From Strongylocentrotus droebachiensis (lineage: Eukaryota; Echinodermata; Echinoidea; Camarodonta; Strongylocentrotidae): DNA of 64,000 bases. Below the pieces are notes generated by a model, which did no database searches, was not told where the DNA came from, and was given only the letters and a program-made list of their open reading frames with translations. Position 1 is the stretch's first letter, and every line of letters begins with the position of its first letter. The stretch spans positions 62,001 through 126,000 of the forward strand of contig JAVYIG010005332.1 in NCBI GenBank assembly GCA_035222895.1, given 5' to 3'. This document shows positions 27,201 to 39,000 of this stretch, piece after piece. The position numbers and the translations under genes were made by a program.

Positions 27201-30200
27201 CAAGTATTGAGTTGGGAATGGAAGATCAAGGGAATGTTATTGGATAAAGTGAACTCCATCAGTGCAGGACACAGAGGTGATGAGGCATTTCCAAATCCAG
27301 TCAACATGACATGAACTGATCATTTGATTGCATTGCAAAAGAAACTAGACATTGCAAGATGATGATTGATTATATAGTCAACAAGGGTAATTATGTTGTG
27401 GGGTTTCGGAATCATCAAAATGACATATTGATTAAATCTTGCTGAAAATCATGATTGAAAGGTACTGGAATAGATGTGGGTATAAAGGACTGCATAAATC
27501 CTTGGTATTAAAATTTCATCCAAAGTTTTTAACTATTTCTAGTCAATTTTGGAATGAGGGCATTTCAATATTTCATTTTTTCAAAAGGAATCTTTTCCAT
27601 TGTGATATTGCTACTATGCCAGACCATACATTATTTGTCACTTTTATCAAAATTCAACCTTCTCTATTAACCATTGCCACTCCTTGATTTTAGCCAGATT
27701 TAACAATGTTTTAACATTTCAGTTTTGCATAAAAGTGAGACAAAATGAGGACTGGCCCGTGATAGGCCTTTACCATCTTAACAATGCAGAACATAACAGT
27801 CAAACAAGACCTGTTTTTAGTGCTGCATTGCAGAATAAAAGGCACAAAGCCGGAACACCCCGCTGTGTTGAATGTAACCTGAGTCACCCGATGAAGTGTC
27901 TGTACAAACAATGTGCCTAGATTTCATGCTCATCCATCCTCACAACTAATTTGTCTCCTACTCTCAGGTCCAAACAACAAGACATGCATAGAATGAGAAG
28001 TATGGACTCACTGCTGATGTCTTTGTAATCAGGAGCAACCATTCATTTTTAAGACAGGTTTACACAGGTGGTGAATGAAAATTTGTATGGTCTCCTCAAA
28101 AGAGCAATTCTTCAGGGCTTTCATAATGATTACACTGAGAGCACAGGATATCCTCAACAGTAATTATGATGTACATGTTCTGGAGGCACACAAGCCAGAA
28201 AATAAAGGGGCCTAGGGTGGATTTGCTCCCTTAACTTGTAAAATTCACCATGATTTAAAAAGGAGCACCATGAAAAGAAAACTATATCCATACGTGGTAT
28301 TTGTAATCCATAAAGTCGCTCTGTAGCATTCCAAATTTAATTCAAAAGTTTTTTCCCAGGTATGCATGCCTGGTGCAAAGCTAGGTCTTAATCTTTCTGT
28401 TGGATACAGATGTGTAAAAAAAAGGGCTAATATCGTTTCACCCTCAGTCTGAATGAAGATGGAAGAGCCATTCGAGGAAGAAGATCATTTACTGATAAAT
28501 TGAGATGGAGTTTCAACTAGTGATAACCCTACCATCCTCACTGCCTACAGGCTGAAATAATCCAGTGTGAGACACCGTACAGGCATTGATTTCAACGGTC
28601 TCACATGATACAAATCCAATTCAAGTGAGCTACTTGTAAACACTGAACATTCTCTGAAGCTACCGTTGTAAATCGATATTATGCAAACACAAATCTTCCA
28701 TCCATTGAACTACATACACACCTGTATATGTTGAAGGATTTCTCTTAAAAGGATAAGGATCAAAGTCCAAACTAAATTTCTCCCTTTTTACATGATACTA
28801 ATGTCATTATCATAAAAGTTTTGCAAAAATGTTTCCAATGACAGTTCAATTATGTAGACTAACAGCAAATAATATTTTTTTTTGTTTAAAAAAAAAAAAT
28901 TGGTTTGGGGGTGTTTTTTCAAAAGGATACGGTTGTAAGTAGAACTGCCATGCACCATGAGAACAGTGTACATGTAGGCTATGGGAAAGGAATGAAAACG
29001 ATAAGGGCTCCACAATATCGGCTAATTGATTAATGGATTCAGAACTAAAACATCATGACAACCTCAACCATGCACTTATACTCAGTGCGGCTCTTCCCTC
29101 CGCTAAATTCCATTAGCCTTGCTCCCAGTCTAGCTCTTTGAAAGCCCACCAACATCAGCATCAAGGTCAGACAATTTCAGTGCTTTTAAAGTGCAGCGCT
29201 GTCTTTTTTCGGAAGCGAGTTTCATTTAGACTAATGAGAGAGCAATTAAGGTTGCTAGCGCATGAAAGTGTCTATATGAATAGATGCAGAAGTGTGAACA
29301 CAGAGGAGTCGCAATTTCAACATCTTTTCAGAGAAATTCAAATGCGGAATGAAATGGTCTTGAATGGGCCAGTCAATCATGAATTAATGAAGGAGTAAAT
29401 GAACAAATATACTGTACCATAGAAATTATAAAAGGTTTTTTTTTTAATAGTACTCAAGCTTTTAAATGAAATTTTGAACTCTTCCCCAAGATACCCAAGA
29501 TGATTTCATATTTTTACAATTTTTAGCTACCTGAAACAGTAACTTCTGTAAAAGCTAGGTTTGCCCCCTGTCTTGATACCGGGGTAATATTGTTATTATG
29601 AAGCTAAAGGCTTGATCAGGTGCCTGTAAGAAATAAATCTAATCAACTCCATCAACACTATCACTCTAGTAGTATCAAATACATACTGTACAAACATACA
29701 AAACATGAATTATATGATAAATATGTTTTAAGTGTGAATGCATACATGTGTGTATCAAAGATAAAACACAACACCCATTCTCCCCCTCCCCCCCCCCCTC
29801 CCCTCTTTAGAGGATTAACTACACGTAGTCCGGCTATGATTACATGCATGTGTACTGCACATACTGTACAATCTTATCCTGATTACTTTTTATAAAATAT
29901 TTTCCATTCTTTTACATTGCAATAGTTAGCTCTCTTTCTCTCATTTGAGTTACCAATCAGAAAGTGTTCATCATGTCTTATTCACATACATACACCATAT
30001 TCTGATATCGACATGCAGGATATATAATTTTTACAATATAATATCTACACCTTCTTGCGAATGTATGCATGCTTGTTATGGTATCTATAGAGAAAAATGC
30101 CAATAAAGTTAGACACACACAAAGCACATGGTGAAGCTGCTCAGTCATCCATCACTACTTATTTTAGCAATCTATACCAGCTTCCCAGGAATTCAAAAGC

Positions 30201-31437
30201 AAGCAGGGTCACAGAAGGACAAATAGAAACCTCCCTTTTCCACAATTTTACCGACCCTCTCTTGTCCCTTGAATGCTTGAATCAAACTTCTTTTCATGGA
30301 ACTATTTCTCCTTTTTGTCAACTGGGTAATTTCTTTTTATCCCACCTTCCCACAGAAAGATTTGCCCACAGAGGGCTCTGGAGTTTTTGTCCAAATGAGA
30401 ATAGGAACCCAACATCGACACAATGAGCATCAGTTGGGATAATTTCCCATTGAGCAGAGTAGGGTATTCCATTGCCCGAGTGCACAGCATGTTAGCCTTA
30501 ATGGAAATCAAGTCATTGTGTGGAATGTGTAGCACAATCACAAGCTAACAAAGACAAAATTTGATTTAAAGGTGGAATTCGGTTTGGAAATCTAACAGAC
30601 AGCTTTTTCTCCTTTTGTTCCGTTAAAAAAAAAAAAATTGTAATCATTTTTTTCTTCCAAATTGCTTATTTCTCACATGAGTAGAAAAAAAAAGATTATA
30701 TCATGACTTTTTAAAATTTCTACATTGTCATTATTTTTTAGCATGATGTGATATATATGCCAACATCATTTTGAAATTCTGTATATTTCAGGTGCAGGTG
30801 TAATCTCTAATTAATGTGTGGTACGGTCTGTTTTTTCTTGGCACAATAGCAGAAAATAAATTCAAAATTTAGACTGTTAGGTGACTTTGGTCTATCCAAT
30901 CTGACTTCAATTTGAGTTCTATTAAGAACCAGCCCTTGTTTTTAGATGCGTTTTATGATAAGTGTAAAAAGGCGTGCACGCAAGGAGTTTGCTAAATTCA
31001 GCAAACTCCGTCAATGCCCTTAGTACACTAAACTGAACGCTATTAACTTTAAGTATCAAATTGGCTATGCGCAGATAGGTGATTATGAACGCATTTTAGG
31101 TTTTGTTTACATCACTCTTCATGCAGGGGTTTGGCCAATTAAGGCTAGGTAATAGCAATATCATATTTCATGTAATCACTGAGCCCTTACAATTTTACAG
31201 ATATTTTTAGTTCGGCCATTGCTTGAGTTTGGCCTTAAGCTTCTAGGATACATGTAGATCTAGTTGTTTTTCAATCCTTTGTAAAGAAACGCAATAAACT
31301 TTGAACATCATCTGCATCTAAATATTGCACCTAATTGGTCTTGGTTTGGCCCTAAAGTCTATCATTAAAAGTTTTAGAATAATAGAAGTAGATTGTACCT
31401 CCAAATTTTGGACGTCATGTTTGATGTATCACTTAAC
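21298..31437. other. Noncoding sequence inside the inferred CFAP410 intron 1
   Basis: No gene recognised. Homopolymers include a G run at 26768-26784 and a C run near 29787-29800. Frames of 60-110 codons occur (for example 30097-30426), but none has splice context together with family resemblance. Non-repetitive, motif-dense segments at about 26040-26300 and 29040-29400 could be cis-regulatory; this is unproven. Confidence 0.5.
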
Positions 31438-31915
31438 TAAGGCTGTGTACAACTTTGTAATGAGGTACCTGAGTACATTTCCAGGCTAACAAGTGAATAC
31501 TCAAATATTCGGACACCATGTTTTTTTAAATTTTTTAAATTTTTTAAAAATGTTTTATTTTTATTTATATTTTTAAATATTTTTTTGCCACCACCATACC
31601 ACGGGAGCAGTATCCCAGGTCCGTCTCCGAAAACTCATGCATTTTTACTTTGAGTTGCAGTTGAAGGCGCCGATTAAATAATATTAATAACAGTAAACAA
31701 TGCTGTTTTAAAAACCAGAGATGGCAGAATAATCCCTTTTCCTCCGAGTCCAAACAGAAATCCGGACATTTGGTCCCAGTTTCTGAGTGGTGAGTTTGAC
31801 AGTGATTGAGCTGGGAAACATTTTTACCGACGGTACCATGCTGGCGGTCGGCGCTCTGTGTCAGGTGACCGTGATTTTTTTTCTTTATTCGGCCGAATAT
31901 TAGAAATCGAGTTAA

Positions 31916-33062
31916 CCCTGTAACCCATTATCAGAACGAACGCCGATACCGATCCGATCAGGGGTGATTGGATAATAATTTTTGATTGCCGATAAATAAA
32001 AATGATTGAAAAAATGCTGAAAATTTTCAAGTTTTTGGCTATCCAAATCGTCGCCGTTTTCACGAACCGGCACAGCCCAACGCGCAACGAAATAAGTACA
32101 TATTCTGAGAAAAACGCGTTTTACGTTTAGCCCGTTTTGAATTCGCCAGAAACATGCCTTATGTCAAATTTTATATCACAAAATACATATCAATGAAAGG
32201 AAAATATTCTGTATTTTCTATACATTCCATTTGTTAAGCATAATGACAATTACTATTAATATTACGAAGCTTTGGACTCTCGTGCCGGTTCGTGAAAATA
32301 TTATTTTGCTGTTTACGTAGCAAAAATATTTTCACGAACCGGCACAAGCCACTGTGTCGTTTTTCCTATGTAACTTTACGCGCAAGACAAAAGCGCTCGC
32401 GCTGTCATAGCGCGTATTTTATTTTCACGAACCGGCACAACCGCCTGTGTCGCGTCGTCTAGGTCTTGTAAGCGCAAAGATATTTTCACGAACCGGCACA
32501 GCCCATTGACTTATAACTGCGCGTGCCGGTTCGTGAAAATATGAATCGTGCTTTTTGGCTCGTGTGTCGTTTTTGTCATTTGTGTAACCATGGATATCTC
32601 AAAAACTAAAGCGTTTTGGATGCTGAAATTTGGTGAGATGAAAGATTGTTGATAACTTATGCTAAAAATGCAAAAAAAATAAAAACTACATTTTGAAGGG
32701 ATTTCGGTGGCTTGTGCCGGTTCGTGAAAACGGCGACGAAATGCTTTAAAAAAATTCATAGCTGGGATTATTTTGTCATTTGGAGTTGTTGTAGACCATG
32801 TTTGTTGATATTTAGTGCCAAAGTCATGAAAAGGCACTAAATATCAACAAACATAGTCTACAACAACTCCAAATGACAAAATAATCCCAGCCATGATTTT
32901 TTTTGAGCATTTGAAAGCCCAAAATTTGAAAATTTTCGTCATATAAAAAAAAAAAAAAAAAAAATTGATATTTTTTTGGTCGATCTTCCGATCCGATACC
33001 GATCAAAGGTGCGAGGGTGTCGCTCCGATCTTCCGATCCGATCAGAGCCCCAACTTACAGGG
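31916..33062. mobile_element. TTAA-flanked composite element nested in the hAT-like repeat
   Basis: Seen: the left end is TTAA then CCCTGTAA; the right end is TTACAGGG then TAAA, a one-base variant of TTAA. GATCCGATC repeats follow inside each end. The 1147-bp interior holds seven copies of an 18-bp motif (TTTTCACGAACCGGCACA), four forward and three inverted, and a near-perfect 59-bp-arm hairpin at 32761-32891. There is no open frame of note. Inferred: a non-autonomous piggyBac-type element (TTAA target, CCC ends) that landed in an older repeat. Confidence 0.7.
32761..32891. repeat. 59-bp-arm hairpin inside the nested element
   Basis: Arms 32761-32819 and 32833-32891 are inverted copies with about one mismatch and a 13-nt loop (aaagtcatgaaaa). 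Weaker pairing continues outward. The near identity suggests recent formation or gene conversion between the arms. Confidence 0.88.
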
Positions 33063-33115
33063 TAAACCCAAGTAGTTGTCAACAGTGCGGGTACTCGAGC
33101 ATTCGACTACTCGTT

Positions 33116-33806
33116 GCATTTGCGTCCGTTCCGAAAAATTATAAACTTACCGCTAGTGCCAGGAAAGGTCTGAAAATCTTAATTTTGAGAGCAGATATCC
33201 TCAAAATTGTAAGTAAAATGTGGTACCAACCGATTGTATGATATCTTGCCTTGCAGTTGCAAATTATGACATTACCTTATTTTTTATGCATCACATTTAG
33301 TTTTTATGACTTTTTTAGTTGCAGCACGCAAGCTGATCCGAAATCAAATTTTTAGATTGCGATATCTCTGGAATCCTGACGATGAATTTTCTAGTTGGAC
33401 CAATTTGTAGTAAACAAATTTGCTGTCTTTTTTAAATTAATAAATTTGTGAAGAATATAAGACATCATAGATCGAATATCACAATTTATAATATTGTCAA
33501 AATCTCCACGAACTTTGGTCACCCGTTTACGACTCTAACTTAGATCTAGATTCTACGATACAATTTATTTTGATGACGAAATTTCTCTCAGAAGTCATTA
33601 GAACTAGATCTGGCGCCCTAGATCTAATTCTGTAGCGTTTACATTGCATTGAAATGACAACGAACGGCCTGACATTTGTTTGACTAAGTCTGGCTCTTAC
33701 TCTTAGTTGCTAGTTGTGTGTGGTGAAAGACAATCGGTGTTTGCAGCATTCAGCTAGACGGCTGCGTATGGGGAGAACAACACCCGACGTTTAGATAGTG
33801 ACTTAC
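33116..33806. other. Noncoding sequence at the 5' end of CFAP410 intron 1
   Basis: AT-rich, non-repetitive DNA immediately after the CFAP410 exon 1 donor. No further exon seen. Confidence 0.5.
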
Positions 33807-33886
33807 CAGCAATTCAGCTTCTTGACATTTTCCAAGTCTGATGCCCGTGCTTTGGCAAGCACTATTCCTTCCGTCAGTTTCACCAT
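33807..33886 (-). CDS. CFAP410: CFAP410 (C21orf2) first coding exon
   Basis: Seen: on the minus strand an ATG in good context (AACATGG) opens 26 codons plus two bases, ending in the donor CTG|GTAAGT. The peptide reads MVKLTEGIVLAKARASDL then ENVKKLNC, with the split codon giving Trp. Known: this is the highly recognisable N-terminus of CFAP410/C21orf2 (human begins MKLTRKMVLTRAKASEL and continues to a KLNCW motif). CFAP410 is a small leucine-rich-repeat protein of the ciliary base and photoreceptor that works with NEK1 in ciliogenesis and DNA repair, and it is mutated in human retinal and skeletal ciliopathy. Context: it is transcribed away from separase; the two start codons are 2.1 kb apart. 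The downstream exon inferred here is the microexon at 1939-1957. Only about 33 residues of the protein are in the window. Confidence 0.88.
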
Positions 33887-34410
33887 GTTGAAGTAAAATT
33901 GGTAAGGTTTAGGAGTAAATGCTGTAGTTTGCTGAATAACCACCTGGAGCTAGCTCGAGAGTAATTTAGAAAGGTTTCCGTCGGGCATGAAATGGTATCG
34001 CAGGTAAACGGTTTGTTGCCTCGCGTTGATATCTAGTCTCATTCAAGATTGCGCGAGAGCGCTCGTACGTAGTATTTGTAGCTAGTTTGGTAACGGTATT
34101 TGACCGAGCCGTGTATCCCGAGAGTTCGGCGACAGGCAGAGCTAGCCACACGTCTAGTTGATCAAGCCGCTGCGCATTATCAACATTTTTTGCGTGCGCG
34201 TTTACAAGTTTTCAGCGATGGAATAAACACAAGTTCCCATTGGTCGAACGTTTTCGCTGTAGATAAAATTGACCAATAATAAAGAGCTGCATATAAAGTC
34301 TTAATCGCGGCCATTTTAAAGTTGATCTGTGTATGGATCTTGATGACTGGAGCTAGCTGCTTTTAAAGTTAGGCGAACTCCGCAAACTAGAATGCTTTTG
34401 GTATATTCAG
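33887..34410 (+). promoter_or_regulatory. Bidirectional promoter interval of CFAP410 and ESPL1, with ESPL1 5' UTR exon
   Basis: Seen: a comparatively CpG-rich stretch between the two divergent genes. An inverted CCAAT box (ATTGG, 34239-34243) and a direct one (34273-34277) are about 34 bp apart. Then comes CGCGG-CCAT-TTTAAA at 34306-34320, the spacing of a CDE element, four bases and a CHR element. A donor (TATTCAG|GTAAAA) at 34411 would end a noncoding first exon, joined to the acceptor at 36004. Known: CCAAT boxes about 31-34 bp apart and CDE/CHR pairs mark genes expressed in G2/M and read by NF-Y and the DREAM/MMB complexes. Inferred: separase transcription starts near 34330-34400 under cell-cycle control. 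There is no cDNA evidence here. Confidence 0.5.
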
Positions 34411-34690
34411 GTAAAATTATGTTAATTTACATGCCGTGATGATAATGTGTGTGAGCATTAGAAGAAATTCGATCAATACAATTGATTTAGATGTAGACTA
34501 CAACTGAGAAAATAACAACCAAATTTAATTTTCGATTTTGTCATCAACAAAGATAGATCTAAGTCAGTGCCCATCGCCATGGTGGTGGCAGGCAGAGTGT
34601 CGATGACAGTGCAGTGGTGCTGACCTAGTATTACCAGAGACAGACGCGAAGTTCAAAGATCGGCAATGCGTGACATTTGCATGATTCGTT

Positions 34691-35174
34691 ATTCATTAAA
34701 TGTTCAAATAAAGTCAAAGATCATGAGTTAAAAGTTGTTATGTTTATTACCTATTACTGTTAGTGTTGGCTGTTTTGTGTCAATTTGTTTGTTATTTTTA
34801 GAGTATTTTTTAGAAAAACGATGATACTATTTTGATAGGTTTCATGGCAAACCGCTGCACAATATAAGTGCATATCGATGGTGGGTAGCGGGCGGGCGCG
34901 CGCCTGTGTGAAGCTATCTACCGTAATGAGGATCTGAGACAATACGGTAGATAACTTCACACAGGCGCGCGCCCGCCCGCAACCCACCATCGGTAGTATG
35001 CACTTGTAGTACTGTGCAGCGGTTTGCCGTGAAACCTGTGATTGTGAAAAAGTGGCTACTAATATCATCGTTTTCCCAAAAAATACTCCAAAAATAACAA
35101 GAAAATTGACACGAAACAGGTAATAAATATAACAACTTTTAACTCATGATCTTCATTTGGACACTTAATGAATA
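34691..35174. repeat. 484-bp palindrome in the inferred ESPL1 5' UTR intron
   Basis: Arms 34691-34925 and 34943-35174 are inverted copies around a 17-nt loop. They are close to identical, including a GC-rich block (GGGCGGGCGCGCGCCTGTGT and its mirror). Gaps occur only near the outer ends. No coding content; the 102- and 73-codon frames across it are artefacts. It is probably a foldback-type MITE; I could not fix a target duplication. Confidence 0.85.
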
Positions 35175-36004
35175 TTTACTTCATTTTTGGTATGTTTCTC
35201 CACGCCGGAGTTACTGCCTTAGACCGCTCGGCCACCCGACCCTGATACTTTCTCTTGCAGCTTTCTCTTGTGTATTGCGCCATAGCTTTGCTCGCATGAG
35301 CTGAGAAGATTGAGATTGCTTGCCTTTAGCTATGGCAAAAACTTAAATCTAGATCTACCAGTAGAGTTTGGTTGGTAAGTTATGAATTTTATTTACGAGA
35401 TTGACAAACTTTGCCCTTCATTTAAAAAATATAACACATAATTGTCGGTAAGACATGTGTTATTCTAGAAATGTCCATCCCCTTTCATTGTTGTCCCAAA
35501 TGTACAAATTCGTGCTGTCTTTCATGGTTTTGACTTGCAATTTTTTTAAATTTCTTTTTACTCTTTCGGTGCAAAGGCCGCACCCTGACTTTTGATATTT
35601 TCTCTTCCAAAAATACTGAGGCCTTTACGCCGGCAAATACGGTACTCTAGTATTGAGGCACTTAAGTATATATTTTATTGCATTACAAAAATTGTCTATT
35701 GCAGAAGGCAAGTAAGTTTTGAGGTAGTCAATTAATAAAATGTTTTTATCTAACAAGGATTGTGCTTGCATTGGACCTTCCTAAAGAATGTGTAATCAGT
35801 AGTGCTTGTACAATATGACATAGAGCTGACGTCATAGATCTAAGTGTGTCTCATCTTCATGCTTATTGATTTTTAAACAATGTTTGTACTCGATTAATGA
35901 GATTTATATCTTTGACGATAAGGGCTGCTGTAAAAAAAAAAGTGATTATAAATAATTTCTCAATCCTGCTTCTTGCTTAAATGTGTATTTTTTCAAATGT
36001 ACAG
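35175..36004. other. Noncoding 3' part of the inferred 5' UTR intron
   Basis: No gene, no clear repeat. It ends in a good acceptor (ttttttcaaatgtacag) at 36004, directly before the short leader ACCCTTGAGAAGTTAAG of the first coding exon. Confidence 0.5.
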
Positions 36005-36021
36005 ACCCTTGAGAAGTTAAG

Positions 36022-36093
36022 ATGGATGGTGAAAGGTTGCTTAAATCCTTGAGAGATGGATCCCCCATGGACACTCTTGTATCGGATGTCAAG
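36022..36093 (+). CDS. ESPL1: ESPL1 coding exon 1
   Basis: Twenty-four codons ending in phase 0 at the donor AAG|GTTAGT. The exon probably begins at 36005, giving 17 nt of leader. The start context (TTAAGATGG) has A at -3 and G at +4. The peptide is MDGERLLKSLRDGS, then PMDTLVSDVK. Confidence 0.8.
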
Positions 36094-39000
36094 GTTAGTA
36101 TGGTTTCCAACCAGTCCTATTTTGGAAGAATGATTATGGCTGCGACGAGTACTCAAATACTCGCACTGTTGACAGCTACTAGAGTATGATTTCTTGTACT
36201 CGAATACTCGCCCGCCATTTTTTTCTTCGCCCGTTCACCCGGCACTGTTTACCCGTGCCCCAGCGGGCCCGGGAGAGCACCGGCATGGTACCGTGGGTAA
36301 AAAGGTTTCCCAGCTCAATCACTGTCAACTCACCACTCAGAAACTGGGACCAAATGTCCGGATTTCTGCTTGGACTCAGAGGAAATGGATTATTCTAACA
36401 TCTTTGGTTTTTAAAACGGCATTGTTTACTATTGATAAAGTAAGTGTTAGGCGCTATATAAGCAACTATAATTATTAATTATTAATTATTATTATTACTA
36501 AATCGGCGCCTTCAACTGCAACTCGAAGTAAAATCGCGTGAGTTTTCGGAGATGGACCTGCGAATATAGCGTCCGAGTATTCAAGTATTCGCCTGTAAGC
36601 CTGGGAGTGTACTCGAGTACCTCATGACACGGTTATGCACAGCCTTAATTCCTATGGTTTAGCCTTCAAACGAATGTTATAGACCCTTGATTCCTTTCTT
36701 CTGAAAACCTCTGTATAGTAATAGAAGTATACAAAAATAGACTATTCCCAGTTTTCTTTGAGGAATTTATAGTTTTTGCTGCGAGAGGTTGGTAAGTATT
36801 GGGTAACTAGTAAATGAAAAGATGTGATTGTGAAGATTGATTTTCTGTGATACAAGATTAGTGAATATGTAGAAATTCAGAGGGACAGGTGAGTTGGTCT
36901 AGCTGTACTGTCAGCTCTCTGTCCTGGCCCACAAAATGATATCAAAGTTATTGGAATTTCACTTGAAAACATTAGAATTCCAATTCTTGTTAATACCAGA
37001 CAGCATAATACCAGAAAAGTCTTGTAGTTTTCCATATGATATTGTTTTGAAAATGCTTTTAAAGATCCCATGTAATTTTTTTAACTTTGAGCAAATTAGA
37101 TATTATAAATGAGTCTTTTACCAGAGTATTAAATGTTCCATCTCATTTGTTTTTCACTTTCTTCTTATCTTTAGATCTATCTGGCTCCCCTACACAAGCA
37201 CAAGTCTAAGTCCAGTAACGACTTGATAAAGAAATGTGGAGTGACTGCTCTGAAGATGCTTCGTGGGTGCGTCCAGTCCATTACATCCCTGTCACTTGGC
37301 TCTCAACACCTGGCCTCTGTCATGGATGTGGCACGTGCCTGTTATGAGGGTATCTGTGCTGCCAGATCACACATGGAGATCATGCCACTTTCCCTGGAGA
37401 AAGTCCTGTTCCACATTGTGCTTCAGCTGGTCAACAAGACGATGCTAATGGATGCTCTGTCCTTTGCAGACTTTCTATACGCAGAGCTCATCGCCTCTCA
37501 GCCACAGTTTGAGAGAGCCGATGGCATGGATAATGAGTTTGACACCATTGCCAAACAGGCTTTCAACCAGCTCTGGAAGGCATGTGCCCAGATTGAAAAG
37601 TCCACAAAGACCGGGACCAGGCACATCTTGGTGTTGAGTGCACGGCGTAAGTCACTTGCCTTTGTGATGCTGACAAACCAAGACACTGCCTGGATTGCAA
37701 ATGCTGCATTGAGAGCAGGTGTGGAGATGGAGCGATATTCCGGCAAAGACAATTCTAACTCAGAACATCTTTGTCAATTTTTTGCTGAAACTGCAAATGG
37801 ACTCCTGTCAACGTTGGAAAGAAAATTGAAGAAGACACAATCAGTAACAGATATGGCAAAGACTCTTGGTCCTGTACTTGAGGTGTGCTTGCAGCATTCA
37901 AAGTACTGTCTCCTCTCGGAACGAACTGAAGCTGCTACTGAAGTTCTAACGAGAATCCAAGCTTGTGCAGGATATACCAAGATGCAGTCACTTACAACAG
38001 CATCCTCTAAATTGGTTTGTGCAATCTGTGATGTGATAAGAATATCCCTTTCCCTCTCAAAACTGAATCCGGAAAGTAAAGGCAAGTCAAAATGTACTAA
38101 ATCAAAGCAAGCTAAAAATGAAAGTGGAGATATGTGGCATGAGTTGCAGCATTCCTGCGATGTGATTGCCAAGAGTGTTGAGATTGGAGATTTGGAATCA
38201 CCACTCTACCAACCACTTGTGGATGCATTTGCCTTCCTGAGGAAACAGATGGAGGGTCTCATCAACAATGGTCAACATCATCCTTCATCTGACATGCATT
38301 GCACTGTTTACCAGGCACTTGCAGTCAATCTAGACATCTTGGAGACTTACAAGGAGCATGTCCTGTCTTCCTTTCAAAGTCCTACTGATGTTTACAGGGG
38401 GTTGTCTGTAACGGCTTTCACCACCAGGTTGGTCAACAAGCAGCTAACCACCCTGAACTTCATGGCTACGCTCACCATGCAAGAACTCAATGCCCTCACA
38501 CCAGGTCCTCAATCAGAGAATGTCAAGCAACAGTTTGGAAGCAGGGCAGTCACTCTATGCAAGAGAACCAAAACAGTAATGGAGGATGTTTCTAAAGGAG
38601 GAGGTGGAGTCATATCTGTTAATGAACACCGTTGCTTAGGTTAGTGCACATTTATTTGTATTGTTTAGTGTTATGTACTTGCAATGCAACTGCAAGTCAT
38701 TCATTAAATTCATATTTTTTACCGTCAGGTTGAATTTAGGAATAAAAGCCTTTTTCTGTGGTATTTGAATGAGATATTGAATCACAAAGGTTGTAAAAAA
38801 GAAAAAGACAAAGTCAAGTGTGAAATATAATGCATTGGATGTCATTATAAATATACACCATGCAAATATGCTTTGTCTTGCTGTTTTGTATTCTGTATTA
38901 GCCTTATACAGTGCGTCCCAGAAAAAACGAAACCGAGAAGTATCGATGTTTTATCATAACTTAATCACAACCATAATTAATGAATGATACATATTTGGAA

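Larger units (their letters stand above)
31438..33115 (-). mobile_element. hAT-like repeat copy 1, interrupted by a younger insertion
   Basis: Starts TAAGGCTGTG at 31438 and matches, in inverted orientation, the copy at 36135-36647. Shared blocks include the ATGGTACC, GGCGCC and GTCAACAGTGCG regions and the repeated ACTCGA-type motifs. The match is interrupted at 31912-33066 by a separate element. The right end near 33115 is degraded. The family is assigned to hAT because the short relative at 40143-40310 has the same ends and a perfect 8-bp target duplication. Confidence 0.72.

Noticed and set aside
34760..35135. 102- and 73-codon minus-strand frames
   Set aside because: They lie across a perfect palindrome, so similar frames appear on both arms; no protein resemblance.
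36877..37071. 64-codon minus-strand frame in ESPL1 intron 1
   Set aside because: It is intronic, has no homology features and no splice context.
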